DNA of 64,000 nucleotides from Cadophora sp. MPI-SDFR-AT-0126. Lineage: Eukaryota > Ascomycota > Leotiomycetes > Helotiales > Ploettnerulaceae. This document shows positions 46,572 to 58,181 of the stretch, piece after piece. The stretch spans positions 124,001 through 188,000 of the forward strand of contig JAGMVK010000023.1 of the NCBI GenBank assembly GCA_020747065.1. The letters run 5' to 3'. Below the pieces are notes generated by a model. It made no database searches and had not been told where the DNA came from. It saw only the letters and a program-made list of their open reading frames with translations. The translations under genes and the position numbers were made by a program. Position 1 is the first letter of the stretch. Each line of letters starts with the position of its first letter.

Positions 46572-49541
46572 CTATGCCTCAACAGCCAACCACTGTTGAT
46601 CAAACAACCTTAGTACTCTGTCAATGTCATCAGGATCCCGAGTCTCAGCTTTAGCAAGCCAAGCCATATGCAACCTCTGCGCTTTCAATATTTCTCCTTG
46701 TGTACCACTCTCAGTTGAGTTCTTCAAACTCCGGTAAGCTCCGAGCGCTGGGTAAGCTACCACACCAAAGACCGCTGTGACTTCTTAGTTAGAGCGCTCT
46801 TCAAGAAAGAGGGAATCGACTCACCAGATCCGTTTTTGGTAAGGAATCCAGCCGTACCCTTGCCAATACCTTTCACGAACCCCTTGGCGCCTCCCTCTTT
46901 TGCTCCCTTGTATGGCTGGGTGAATAAGCCGGAATAACCGTCATACATTCCCATTCCAAAGTTCTTCACACCGACAACACCTCCACTCTTCCAGCCAGTC
47001 ACAGGCCCATGGTCTCGCGGTTTGTCTCCATACAGAGCTGGAACGTTATGCAGACCATCTGCAAATGCCAAAGGGAGATCGACAGCCGTCTTCGCCACAG
47101 TCATCCCCACTTTCCCGAAGCTTTTCCCGACAGCCTTACCCGCTGCTCCAGCAGCACTTAGGCCGGGACTCCTCTCCTTGTTCGGGTTAGCTTCACTTTG
47201 TTCCTTGGTCATCGCCTTGCGATACTCTTTCATGGGAGAATCAATAAGGGAACCCATGGCTTTGCCAACATCCACAAAACCCTCAAAAGCCGCAGAAAAC
47301 GTTCCAGTGATAGGATCCCATCGTCTATTTTCAATAACGATGGGTTTCGATTTGTACCTGGAAAGGTCAGTCAGTAGAGCACTAACCGGTAACACAAGAC
47401 AGGAACAGAACACACAAGCTGAGAGCAGAGGCTTCCATTTTATTGTTCTCGATGAGAATTGAAGCTGCCTGATGAGATAGCTTCAGCGTTCTCTTCCCCC
47501 TTTTCCAGTACCACACGGCGGGATGTCGAGGGATCATGTCGCAATTCATATCATCCACTGGAAGATTCCGATGAAAGGACTTGGTGGCTTCTTTGTCTCC
47601 GTTCTCATGTCTCATTCTTCTCGAGAGATCTTCAGCGGCTCGAATAGTATCAGGAGAGAGCAAAATAGTAATTGCACGAGCAAGTACATCGCTGTCGAGC
47701 GTTTTGTGATCAAGCGGACGGGGGCCGGCGCCTGCTGCCGCTACCATGTTGGCCCAAAATGGTTGACTAGAGAGTTAGTCCTTCTTATTTCCTAGGTATA
47801 AGATACTGCACACTTACTCTCCAAAGAAAGGAACAATTCCTGTGGGTCGGCCATTGAGGATTCCGCATGCTGTAGTGCCAGCGCCACCGTGATGAATAAC
47901 GGCCGATACATGCTTGAATAGCCACTCTTTTGACGATTAGACAAAGTAACAGGAGTATGATAGAGCACCACCTACCATGAGGACAGTCGCCAATGAATAA
48001 CACATCTTCGGAAGAGCCTATTCCACTGCCGAGCTTGCTCCAACCTTCAGACACTATTGCTCTGACGCCACATAAGCGGACTGCATCCAAGATTATCTGA
48101 GTCATTTTGGTGACGTCTTCCATCACTATACTGCCAAAACCAATGTAAATTGGTCGGGACCCGGCTCTAAAAAAATTGTCTATATCTGAAGGTGGGGGTG
48201 TATGGAGGTGCATCTCGGAAGAAGAAGCCACACACGTCTAAAAGAGGTAAATGGGGAGCTTCTTGTCATCGACACAGGTACCAACCAATATGTGAGGGCC
48301 AATCAAATGGTTTAGGAACCAGTGCTGGCGACCAACAGTACGTGAACGGCAATTCTAGGTAACTCGCCAGATTGGCACCAGCCATTGCGGGGATAGCTTC
48401 CAGGTCTAAAGATGAGACCCGCCACTTATTTATCACATCTCCGAGTCTTTATTCTCTAATATTAGCAGCTTTTCATGACTTCATTAAAACCACTCACCCT
48501 TGCCAAGTCATCATATCCACCAAGCCGTACGAGAGGAAGTTACTCGTGCTCTGATCCGCATTGGTGATTTGAATATTAGCCAAGGGTTGTGGAAAAGCCC
48601 GAGTAGCGCTCCACGGCATAGTGAACATCAAATGAACTGGAATCCCAAGTGCCTGTGCACCGTGGATAGGCGCAAAACTAGGTGGGTTCCCAATGATGGC
48701 CTCTGCGATAAAAGGCGTATTCGTCATTGGATCCGGCTGGATGCAGGATTGCCAGCACCCTTCAAGCATCTCAGCTATCATCTTCCGCTTGCGAGGTATG
48801 TCACCAGCGCGTATGGAGGCAAATTTAGGGAAGATGCCAGGGTTTTTGACCATGTACTACGTGGCAGTCAGCCTTTCGAGGTTCTCACGTAAAAGTTGGA
48901 TCAAACCCACAGCCATCAGGTCAGTCGGATCTCCGCCGATGGGGTAGAATCCGAGGTTAGCTTTGGTAACAAAGTCCCGAAAGGTGTTGTGTGTTGCAAT
49001 CCGTACTTGATGGCCGCAAGCCAGCAATTCCTGTCCCAAGGCGATAAATGGCTGTACATCTCCTGATAGTAATGTGAATAAGTCTAATGATTGGCATCTA
49101 GGTCATGTTGTTACCTCGGCTCCCAACGACCATAATCACAATATTCAGAGCCGCGTAAGAGTAAGCGGCTTTGTTCCGTGCCTCTTCGATAAGAGGCTGA
49201 TAGTCAGGAAGTGGTGGTAAGTTAATCTAACGGATTGGCGACCTCCACAGAAAATCATACTAATGCGGCCATTATCTTGTAGAAGAAGTAGAGTTAGCCT
49301 TCTCCTCATCTGTGTTCTCACATTATGGGCCAAACCCCGACCCATGCCTACCTAATGCTACAGTGGAAACATTGTGCTGTTCATTGTCAATAGTGAGCTC
49401 GTACGGTGGCGGCTGACTCCCGTCATCAATGGAATTTGTTGAGCTGGGATTCGTGATATGAGAAGGGTGTGATGGGTGCGATCCATGCGGTTGGAGATAT
49501 GGATCAAACGACTGAAATTCTCCTTGCAAAGGCTTCCCCAT
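46572..49541 (-). CDS. sterol 3-beta-glucosyltransferase-like UGT (GT28/UGT80 type)
   Basis: This enzyme type transfers glucose from UDP-glucose to a sterol or other lipid. Ten exons can be traced by nine introns of about 49-76 bases. The N-terminus (MGKPLQGEF) is disordered. The GT28 N-lobe starts [20 protein letters not shown], then [12 protein letters not shown] and [17 protein letters not shown]. The C-lobe has [12 protein letters not shown] and the UGT signature [19 protein letters not shown], with [15 protein letters not shown]-terminal Gly-rich tail ([31 protein letters not shown]) is typical of the fungal family. Coding length is close to 826 codons. One two-base frame discrepancy near 49225, between GRISMIF and [13 protein letters not shown], is unresolved: either a missed splice or a real frameshift. 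Residues around intron 5 (48190-48300) also read in an unexpected frame. It is the least damaged gene between 30 and 56 kb. Confidence 0.75.
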
Positions 49542-50367
49542 TTTGCAATTCGGAATTTCGGTGTTGGAAATGGAATGTAGAAATGAAAAGTTTGATGGGC
49601 GGAGACGAATTTTTAGCCCCTAAGTTAATCGACTCATACTTCTGGTTAATAAGCGGGTGATGAAACTAGCGCGGCACGGGAGATCAGACTACTACTCAAC
49701 ACCAGGCATTGTTATATATATAGCCATGAAACGGGGCTGCGTCTTGCGAGAAAGGGGCAGGAGTCCTGTTAAGTCCGGGCACCCCTACTTCCGGACGGCA
49801 GAGTATTGTGGGCCGTGTTAAGCGAGGCACTCAAGATCAGGCTTATCTCGGGTCCGATTCCGTGGCCAATCCAGCTGGATAACCCCGCGCATGTCATGGT
49901 CTGCGACACGCAAGAGACTCGTCATGAGGATTTTACAACGCAGGTCGGCAGGCGAGGTAGGTTGAACACAGCTGCTCCTCCGCAATTCGATTCAAGTTTC
50001 ACTCAAAAAAATTCGAAAAATTCAACTTCAATTGCCAGCCCGAGACGGATTCTCGCTTCCAGGAGGATTGGATTTTGATAACTGGATGATAGACGGACAA
50101 GTCACCCAGCCAGAAGCAGTACAGTGTCAACATAGCTCGCAATCTTCTGCTTACTGGGGAATACGCGAAGCGTCGTGGGATGAAGGCAATCTCGTGCAGG
50201 AAGAGAAAGAAGTATCGAACCTAGGCTCTCTATCCAGGTAATCTGAGCAGTGACTGGCAGCGACGTTTTCCTGCTTAGCAAATTTTTCTTTCCCAAAGTT
50301 CTCTACAGATTTATCGGGTATTAAGCTTTACAAATTTTAGTACGGAAATATACAATTGAAGTGCAAG
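49542..50367. other. intergenic, no recognised gene
   Basis: Holds the probable promoter of the glucosyltransferase at its left edge. Plus-strand frames at 49806-50078 and 50032-50241 (LPGGLDFDNWMIDG) show no known motif and are not supported by splice signals. Confidence 0.4.
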
Positions 50368-51441
50368 ATGCCTCCAAAAGCGAGATCCAAGGCGCGGGCC
50401 TTCAAAATAATATCTTCGATACTAAAATCTATAACATCAAACTCTGCTGAACCTCCCACGCCTTTCAAACGTGCCCCAGCGACCCTCGAGCCGTTCCTCT
50501 CTAAGCTCGATACATCACATATCTATATCACACATATCGATACTAAACCCAAAGACTTTAAGTAAAAAATATTCCTGGTACTCGTTCTTATGAACGTAGT
50601 GATAATTGGCTTTATATTATAGAGAATTAAAATCATTGGTCCCTTTCACATGAAGATATGTTTCTCTCTAATGGGAATACTAAGCGAGACGACGGTGAAC
50701 ATATTACGTATGTTTTTTAATAATGCTTTCTTGGTAATTTTGAAGAGAGCTACAATTTTTATTAGGGATTTGCTTATATATGTGTTCATTTGGGCCGTGA
50801 CCTAGAGATTTCTTCGCTAAGAAGACAAATAAGAATCCCATTACTTAAAGGCTCGTAGTTGGCTTCAAACCACAGGAGGTTATTATGCGAAGAAGCAGAA
50901 AATAGGATCGTGCCATTAGGAATATACTAGAGGAAGGGAGCGGGCAAGATGTAATATTCGATATCGTGAGGAGGGCCGTGGATCCTATTTAGATGGTAAA
51001 GAAGACGGGGTATTTGATACTTAATAAGTTAAGGATTGGGATTTAGATTGGAGGTTCATAATTATTGCGACGAAGATAATAGACGAAAAGGCTCTCTTTG
51101 TTTAGGATTTTAAAACGACAATATTATTACATAATAAGGATTTTGAGTGGATGATTATTAAGACGGTTGCGGTTAGTGACAGCGCTACCGAAGAGGAAGG
51201 TAGGAGGAAGATTGTAGTTTTCAAAGACGAATTAATTGCTCTCGAAAAGGAGAATCTCTTTTTCAAGTGGATTAAATTAGTCTAATACGAGTTATTACGG
51301 CCTGGAGGCTTTTCCTTAGAGAGGCAAATAGAAACGATAGTCAAAGCGAAGGACATGTTCGAGACTCAGGGCGTGGATTTCGATAAGTTCTGGGCCAAAG
51401 TAGGGGGCATGGAGGGAATGCCGGGAATAGATCAGATATAG
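50368..51441 (+). pseudogene. fungal transmembrane protein of unknown function, RIP-degraded
   Basis: The frame starts MPPKARSKARAFKIISSI and stays recognisable to the end (FDKFWAKVGGMEGMPGIDQI, TAG 51439). It contains more than ten TAG/TAA codons, several at positions where Trp fits the context (RK-stop-DRAI, DPI-stop-MVKKTGYL) or Gln (KLV-stop-YEL). A frame change occurs near 51030. Two hydrophobic segments (KIFLVLVLMNVVIIGFIL and IFIRDLLIYVFIWAV) indicate membrane helices. From memory, similar unnamed proteins are common in Pezizomycotina. The damage pattern is the same as in the transposons, although no second copy is present in this window. Confidence 0.6.
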
Positions 51442-52147
51442 AAAATGGACATCGTACGATATCAAAATACATTTCCGAATTTATGGCCAGTTATTCTGTG
51501 TCCAGCTGGGTCAGGATTTTCAGTGTTTTTCCTGACCTAATTAGTCAATTGCCCCTCAGCATTTCTTGAGGACAAGTATGGGCTATATGATGCTGTTTTC
51601 CCTACATCCCTTTCCCAGAGTGATTCTTTTCTCCTCCTCTATGCTCCTACAGGTCAAGCTATACTACTGGAAACGCTGAGGCTTCCTATACAGCCATGTC
51701 GGTGAAGCGAATCGGTCTATGCAGCGCTCCAACATATCCAGTAGACTTACCACCCACGTTTAATACACTTACCAGGGTCATATACCCTTGTAATTAAACA
51801 TTAAAATCGTTCGACTACTGCAGCGAAATTGATGAGGTTCTCATTCTGTCACCAAAGGAGAGGGGTCCCCCTGGTTTCTGGCCCCAACAGACAGTTCTGT
51901 ACACGGTCAGAAACTATATTAATTACCGAACAGTAACAGGTAGACTTACACATCTTGCTACGCATGAATATTCTTATTTCTCAAATCCCTCCTTATATGC
52001 GCACATAGAACTTCGACTTCTTCACTTCTCCACTATTCCACCATTAGCACATACCAAGAGAGAAAAAAACCCCACCAACTTACCCCAAGATACTTCGTCA
52101 TCAAGAACATCGCCTATCAATTTATCCCCTCATCCCATCCCAGCCTA
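51442..52147. other. intergenic, no recognised gene
   Basis: No frame of note. Some of the left part of the methyltransferase pseudogene may extend here. Confidence 0.4.
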
Positions 52148-53085
52148 TTATAAGCTCCAATCTCCTTCATTTTGAGATTTGCGGTCCACGGTCCAATTAG
52201 CTATTTGAAAGTTTTCCTCTAGACATTCATAAACCCCGCATTCTCCATAATATATCCCTGCTCTCTTCCGCAATCTTAAAGCTTTTCCCAAATTTCTCCC
52301 CGCACTCCCACGATATCGGTCCTCAACTCTCCAGAGCCGTGCCCTTGATAGAACCATCTTCCGATTTTGGTATCACCGAGATCTCTGTCTGTTCAAACCA
52401 GCCCCCGGGTTTCAAATGGTCCAGTACGGAGGAGTAGAGGGATAGATAGTCGGGCTACGGAGCCGTATATACAGCGCGCATGTACGAAATCGAATGTATC
52501 TTTCGAAAATGTCCAGGGGGGTGTGAAATCGTCTATTTAGAAGTCGAGGTTCGGCGGGACGTCGGTAAGTTGAATAGGCGACAGGTCTGTCGCTATAACG
52601 GAGGCCGAAGGGTATAGATCTGCTACATCGATTGCCCAGATCCTAGTACCGATTCCGATATCGAGGATTCGCTGAGGATTATTTCCTATGGGCGCGAGGA
52701 AGAGCTTTCCATCTAGAGAAAGGTTGAATATATAGTGGAAGAGGTCGAGGTTTTCTTGAGCGGTGTCGTCGTTTGGACCCCTGGCGTATGCCCACGTCAA
52801 TACCCAGATCTTTTAGTAATATCGGGCCAAAGATGGCTTACTATACAAGTATGTCCCGGCGCGATAGCTGTGATACCGTCGCCCATTCTCGTATATATGT
52901 CTTGTGATCGCAGAGTACAGCGATGTTAATTCCGATGCCGCATCACTGTCACCGCCGTACGACGAATCGTTATCGTCGAAGTCGTCTACACGGAGTGGCA
53001 CTTCTTGTGGAGCTGGAGCTGGAGGTGAAGTTGCTTGCGATTGCAGCTGCGGGGTTGCATCAGGGGTATCACTCGCCTTAGCCAT
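52148..53085 (-). pseudogene. LaeA-like SAM-dependent methyltransferase, broken
   Basis: The product would be a class I methyltransferase of the LaeA-like family common in fungi. The start is MAKASDTPDATPQLQ with a Ser/Pro-rich lead. LYSAITRHIYENGRRYHSYR follows, an intron, then GPNDDTAQENLDLFHYIF. SAM-binding motif I reads ILDIGIGTRIW where GTGTGIW is usual, so two glycine-loop residues are altered by G to A or C to T type changes. A stop follows PPNLDF. The same frame resumes as [23 protein letters not shown], then shifts frame to [20 protein letters not shown] and GEKFGKSFKIAEE, with more stops. Clearly dead. Whether it belonged to a metabolite cluster with the neighbouring P450 is unknown. 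Confidence 0.7.
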
Positions 53086-53914
53086 GGCCTAAAACTCTCT
53101 AGATGTGAAGGACGTGGTGTGGCTGCAGAAGGAGAAAATCTGGTTTGTACAAGGTGATGGATCACAAATAAAGAGGCATTGAAAACGATGTGATAAAATA
53201 GCAGAACGGGGAGGAGGTGCAGAAGGATGTTTGACAACCCGCGGTGCAGCCAGCCAACCTTCTGGATGTCTTGCTCGGACGCGGAAGACGAAAACGCTCG
53301 TTCCCGCTCGCTGGCGTGGAAGTTAGTGACTTAGTGGGCGCGAAGATAGCTTCAGTTCAGAGACACGTTTGGAAGTTCGATTGTTCTCTCCCCATGTCTT
53401 ACCGCAAAAAGCATGTAAGCAACTGTGTGCATGGTCTTTGTGCTACCGCAGACCTCATCCTGGCGAAGATCTTGGGGTTTTCCCGGAAGCGTTAGGATTG
53501 AAGCTCAGAGTGAAGCTGAGATGGAGGATGGAGAGGGAAGGAGTCTGCAACTGCAGAAGGCCCAAGCAAGCGATGAACTAAGTGGCTGAATAGAGCCAAC
53601 TGATTGACATAGATCAGCGGCCGTGCTACGCATGCCGATCAAATCTACTTGGTACTTATACATTCGTTGTCTGTGCAGCTTCTAGATACTTCCACAAACC
53701 CTGGGTTCTACTGTACAGGGAATCATCCTTAACTTCACAGTGTTTTACTTCCTAGCCAAGTAAGGCTGTGACAAAGTGCACGACAACGATTGAACACTAT
53801 TTACCCATGATACGACGTATCTGCACGATCTCTACTTTCAGTCTGCGAAAGAGGGAGCACAAAGTTAGAGGCCCTAAATTTCTGAAGATATTCAATTTTC
53901 TCCACATGATCGCT

Positions 53915-55641
53915 CTAATTTCCTTTAACTTTCACTCTCACCCCCTTGGAATCCCACTTCGGATACGGCACCAGATATACATGCTTCATTTGGACATCCG
54001 ATAGATCTGTCTCGTGCAGATCGAAAGTAAATCGAGTAAATATCACGGCAAGAGTAATGTAAAGCTCAGCTTGAGCAAGGCTAAAAATTCGTCAGACACT
54101 GTTAAGAGAAATTTACATGGTACATCGATTTATACGTACTTGATTCCAACACAAGCTCTCGATCCCTTTCCAAAGGGCACAAAATATCTTTCCAGACCGG
54201 GGTTATCTATCTATTGTTCGGGAACGAATTCTTTAGGGTTGGGGAAAATTGATTCGTTCATGAGGATATGGATATTAGTCATGGAAACAGGCGTGTCTGG
54301 AGGGATGACCCAGTCTCTGTACTTGATCGCAGTGTCTGGCGCTAGACGAGGATCACGAGTTATGATACTATGGGCAAGTCGAATACCCTCGTGAACGTAG
54401 CTATTGAGATATGGAAGTTGCTTTAGCTTGTGCTAATCCAGAGGTTTTGACGAAGTTGATCCCGCTACAGCTAATTCTTTTCGCAGATTCTAGAGGATTT
54501 CCAGTGTCTTACTAATATGGAAACTCGCTACAGTAAGAGCCCACGAAGTAGTGACATGTCCCGCTGCTATTATGAGTTATGCTTCATCCCCCAGACGAGC
54601 ATCCGACTTCTCTTCTTTTAGAAGGTCGCTGTTCAACAGCTCGTGAAAAATTGTAGGGTGGTCAACGTGCTTATAAGCATCGTTCAACCCATCTCGAATT
54701 TCTTTCACTTGTCCTGCGAGATCCTGCAGGAATTTTATCAGCAAAGTTTTCACATCTCATCATCATGAAAGGTAACGAACCTTTCTCATTCCCACAACAA
54801 GCAATATCTCAGGCTACATTTTCTTCACCACCCATTCTAGCATGACATCCAACACCGGAAACACCCACGAAAAGTGCAATGCAAAATAACTAACTGTATA
54901 GATAGCCACAAGAGCCTTATAGAAAGTGTCCTTGAAATCAGGACTGTCCAAATGATCATAGCTCCTCGCAAACGCATACTCGGTAATAATATCTATCGTG
55001 AGGGCCGTCAATGCTCGGCTCAAGGGCAATACTTGCCTATCCTGGTACCTTACCACCTTCCGACAAAACTTCTCGACTTTAGCCAGAATAACAGGTTGAA
55101 AATCCTCGATTTTCTTCACTGAGAACATGGGACTCATGGCCTTCCTACGCAACCGATAGCGCTCATGATCCGTCGTCGAGAAACTGTCACTCGCATAGCT
55201 AAACCGCCCCGAAAAATAAAAATACTTATCTCTTTTCCTAGCGCGGTTATAGAGCTGCTCATAAAAATCTGGATCATCGATATGCAATTCCGTAGACGTG
55301 ATACGGATGATTAGTCCTGTTTTAGTGTTACAAGCAGATCTGACAGCCAGCCACCAACAAAATTATGCCCGAGGCACGTGGAAGCTAGGATTCTCCTGTA
55401 CGTACCATACTTCTTGTGTAACTCCTGAATCTTGAACGTGAATTGCCCCTGGAGGATCACGTCGTAGTAGAATTCGTACCAGTTCGTGAGGGCAGCAAGT
55501 TTAGGCCCGGGAAAGGCCGCCAGCGGGCTAAAGACCAGCCTGTCAAAGGTGGTGATTACGATGCAGATGATAAGGCCATAGCAGTACGAGGGCCAACTTC
55601 AGCCAAATATCCGTGGTGGCGTTCAGGTCTATTCTCGGCAT
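53915..55641 (-). pseudogene. cytochrome P450 monooxygenase, RIP-degraded
   Basis: The N-terminus at 55641 (MPRIDLNATTDIW) begins a membrane anchor. A one-base frame change near 55590 precedes FDRLVFSPLAAFPGPKLAALT and the segment ending IQELHKKYG. The longest open part (55287-54814) has FSGRFSYASDSFSTTDHERY, RRKAMSPMFSV and LTIDIITEYAFARSYDHLDS. Then come the I-helix AAGHVTTSW (the usual acidic residue before TT is absent), the ExxR motif as EGIR, and the heme loop FGKGSRACVG. At least five in-frame TAG/TAA codons occur at expected Gln or Trp. The sequence resembles fungal trichodiene-oxygenase-type P450s. It is non-functional. Confidence 0.8.
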
Positions 55642-55872
55642 AATGAAGAGTGATAGCAAGAACGCCGAGATGTTAGGTTTGCGCGTGTCTTTGGAGGGGA
55701 TTGTCAGGAGATACGACTTTGTAATTGGGATTTGAGGATTCGCGGTGCCCAGCCGCGCTAGGTCCTGTCAGCGATAGGAGGGGTGCTCTTGCAGATTACG
55801 AGCTTCCTCTTTCAGAATCAGAAGGGGTTGGCCCGAGCCGAACATGTCCCGAGAAAGCCTGCCTGAGCCGAG

Positions 55873-55927
55873 CCTGAGCATGTCTGAGCATACCTGAGCA
55901 TACCTGAGCATACCTGAGCACGCCCTG
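55873..55927. repeat. decamer tandem repeat CCTGAGCATA
   Basis: CCTGAGCATA or close variants are repeated about five times, with looser CCTGAGC units on either side, about 230 bases upstream of the P450 start. Confidence 0.75.
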
Positions 55928-55929
55928 AG

Positions 55930-58181
55930 CAGTCAGTCTCCGCACCATTGGCCTCTTCTGTGCTCCGGCTACAATTTCCTCACCCAAGTGTACCCGGGCA
56001 TCCCGTTTCTGCTCCCTTGCAAGAGTTGCCGCCGGAGCAGATTTTGGATTCCTCGTGTGAAAGAGCATGTGACTAGTGATTCAGCCTCACAATTTACCGG
56101 GTGAACACTGATTCGACGTCATGCGTATTCAAACATGTGAAGTTCATTTGATGAGCAAAGTTTCTTCTACAAAGTTTCGAAATAAGCATCTTCCTCGATG
56201 GATGCCTGCCCCAACTTCGCAATCCTTGCACCCAATTTTACTCTCGCCTCTTGCCTGCTACCCCACACTACCCCGCGCCTGGTTTCTTTGCTTTCCATGT
56301 CAATCATCAAGCCGAACTTAGCATCCAGAAATTATATCTGTAGAGAGATACATGACAAGGAAGGGCCGATTGCGTTTTTAGCATTTTCGCATCGTACTGG
56401 TGTTCGCTCTCGTATTTCTCGTACTTTAGAAAGACTAGTGTCTGCCTCTAGCGGCTCACTAGCACCGCCAAGTATTTACAAGGAAAGTTCATTTCCCCAC
56501 CCCCGCATGATCAGCCAAGGATCTGTCATGGCAATCCGGTTAAATTTGAGCTATGTATACCTAGGGAAAGGGGTTCTAGACTGTCAAGCAGCTCCGAAGC
56601 AGCAATTGTCTCCCCTCATCAGCCCGCGCTCTCGCTACAGTCAACACCGATGGCATAGTCCTGTTCCAACGCTTAGATCGTGAGATAGTTTGTCTAGAAC
56701 GTATGCCCCGCAAATACAAATGAACTATTTCCGGGATCTACTCCGCTATCGAAATCTTTTATGAAAAATAGAACAGAAGATTTTTCAAAGTCTAGTAACT
56801 CGGTACTTCTTATGCCGAATACGCTCAAGACTCTTTCCGTCTTGTCGAGGATTATGAGGCTTGCCATTCCTTCCGCTTCGCGTGGCTGTGTCGCACCGAA
56901 AGTTCTTGAGGCTCCCAGGAAAGAGATTGTGAGAGTTAGTAGCGTCTATGAGGTGTGAGGTGATTCCTAGTCAACACTCAAAGACATACACGAGATAGAC
57001 GCTTTTCCTGGCTCTGATATATTCTGCTTTTCATGTATTGTTTGAAGGATAGTAAAATCTATATATGAGGACAACCTTCATAAAGGGCAGTTGAAAATGA
57101 CCACTCAACAGTCCAATTCACTCTAACAGGCAACCAAGACCTGTAGATCGTTCGATTGATATGACTTGGATGGGATCAAGAGCATACTTTTAGGAGTTCA
57201 GGACCTGTTAAAGTCCATTATTCTAAGTTTAGATGGGTCTTTCACGTTGGGTTGGCAAGAGAATTTGTGTTGAAGGTTCATCATTTCTCCTGACTGTCTT
57301 CGGCCATGATCCTGCTGCTTCTCGAATTCATAGGAAGTCATGGAACTTAACAAGATCTATACTGAATAAGCGATGCGTAGAAACGTCAAGACCCTTATTT
57401 GCACGCCTCAATCTTCAGTATCTCGGCGGGGTATTCTAGATCCCACCTGTCCGCGAAATCCGCGTCTAACATCATTCTATATTGAATAAATAGCCATCCT
57501 AATCTTGCTACTTAAAAAACATCCAAGCATAACATCCCCCGTATCGTATATACAGAAAGTACTTTAATACTTCCGGTCGGTTGTTTCTCTAAGCGAGAAC
57601 TAGCTTGAACCTCTTTTCTAATTTGCCACAAAAGCAATTCTCCTCCTCTTCAGTACCTAATGGAAAATGGAGGCTCGGTTGGAGGCGCATTTGAGTTATT
57701 TAAACTATCTAATGCTGTTACCTATTGTTGCCAATGCTTAATGGAAAGAATAACGCTTTATCTTCAAGGAAGCAACTACAACCATCAATACACGCAATGC
57801 TCTTGCTTTAATAGTCGCGCGCAATGAATACTCCAAGCAGCCTCAAGGAGTATATCTCATCTTTTCGTGTGGTTTGGGAATCAACATTTGAAATGCCTGC
57901 GTTCTCTACTCTCGTTCAGCTTAGGAGAAGGAATACCTCCCGGATAAAATATGCATACTGATATCATCACGGTACACATAGTATCTCTCTTTGAATTGCT
58001 GCACAAACTTCAGGACTCTCTTCAGTATGCGTATTTCCGCCTTTATAATTTCAAATACTCTTATTTGCTACTGGAAAAAGTAATGTCTGCTATCTGCTAT
58101 CTGCTATCAAACTGTCAACATTCCTATGAACCTTATCACTGGGCGCTGCAATCCATGAACCCTAACAACAAAACCTTCCCT
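55930..58181. other. 2.2 kb without recognised gene
   Basis: Several frames of 65-160 codons occur on the plus strand (56198-56683, 56761-56958, 57233-57439), but none has a known motif, signal peptide or splice pattern. I translated parts of the opposite strand and found nothing familiar. It may hold a decayed gene. Confidence 0.4.

Noticed and set aside
53244..53581. Plus-strand frames upstream of the methyltransferase
   Set aside because: Basic low-complexity translations without any motif; probably chance frames in the 5' flank.
56198..56683. 161-codon plus-strand frame
   Set aside because: No motif, signal peptide or splice support; composition does not look coding.
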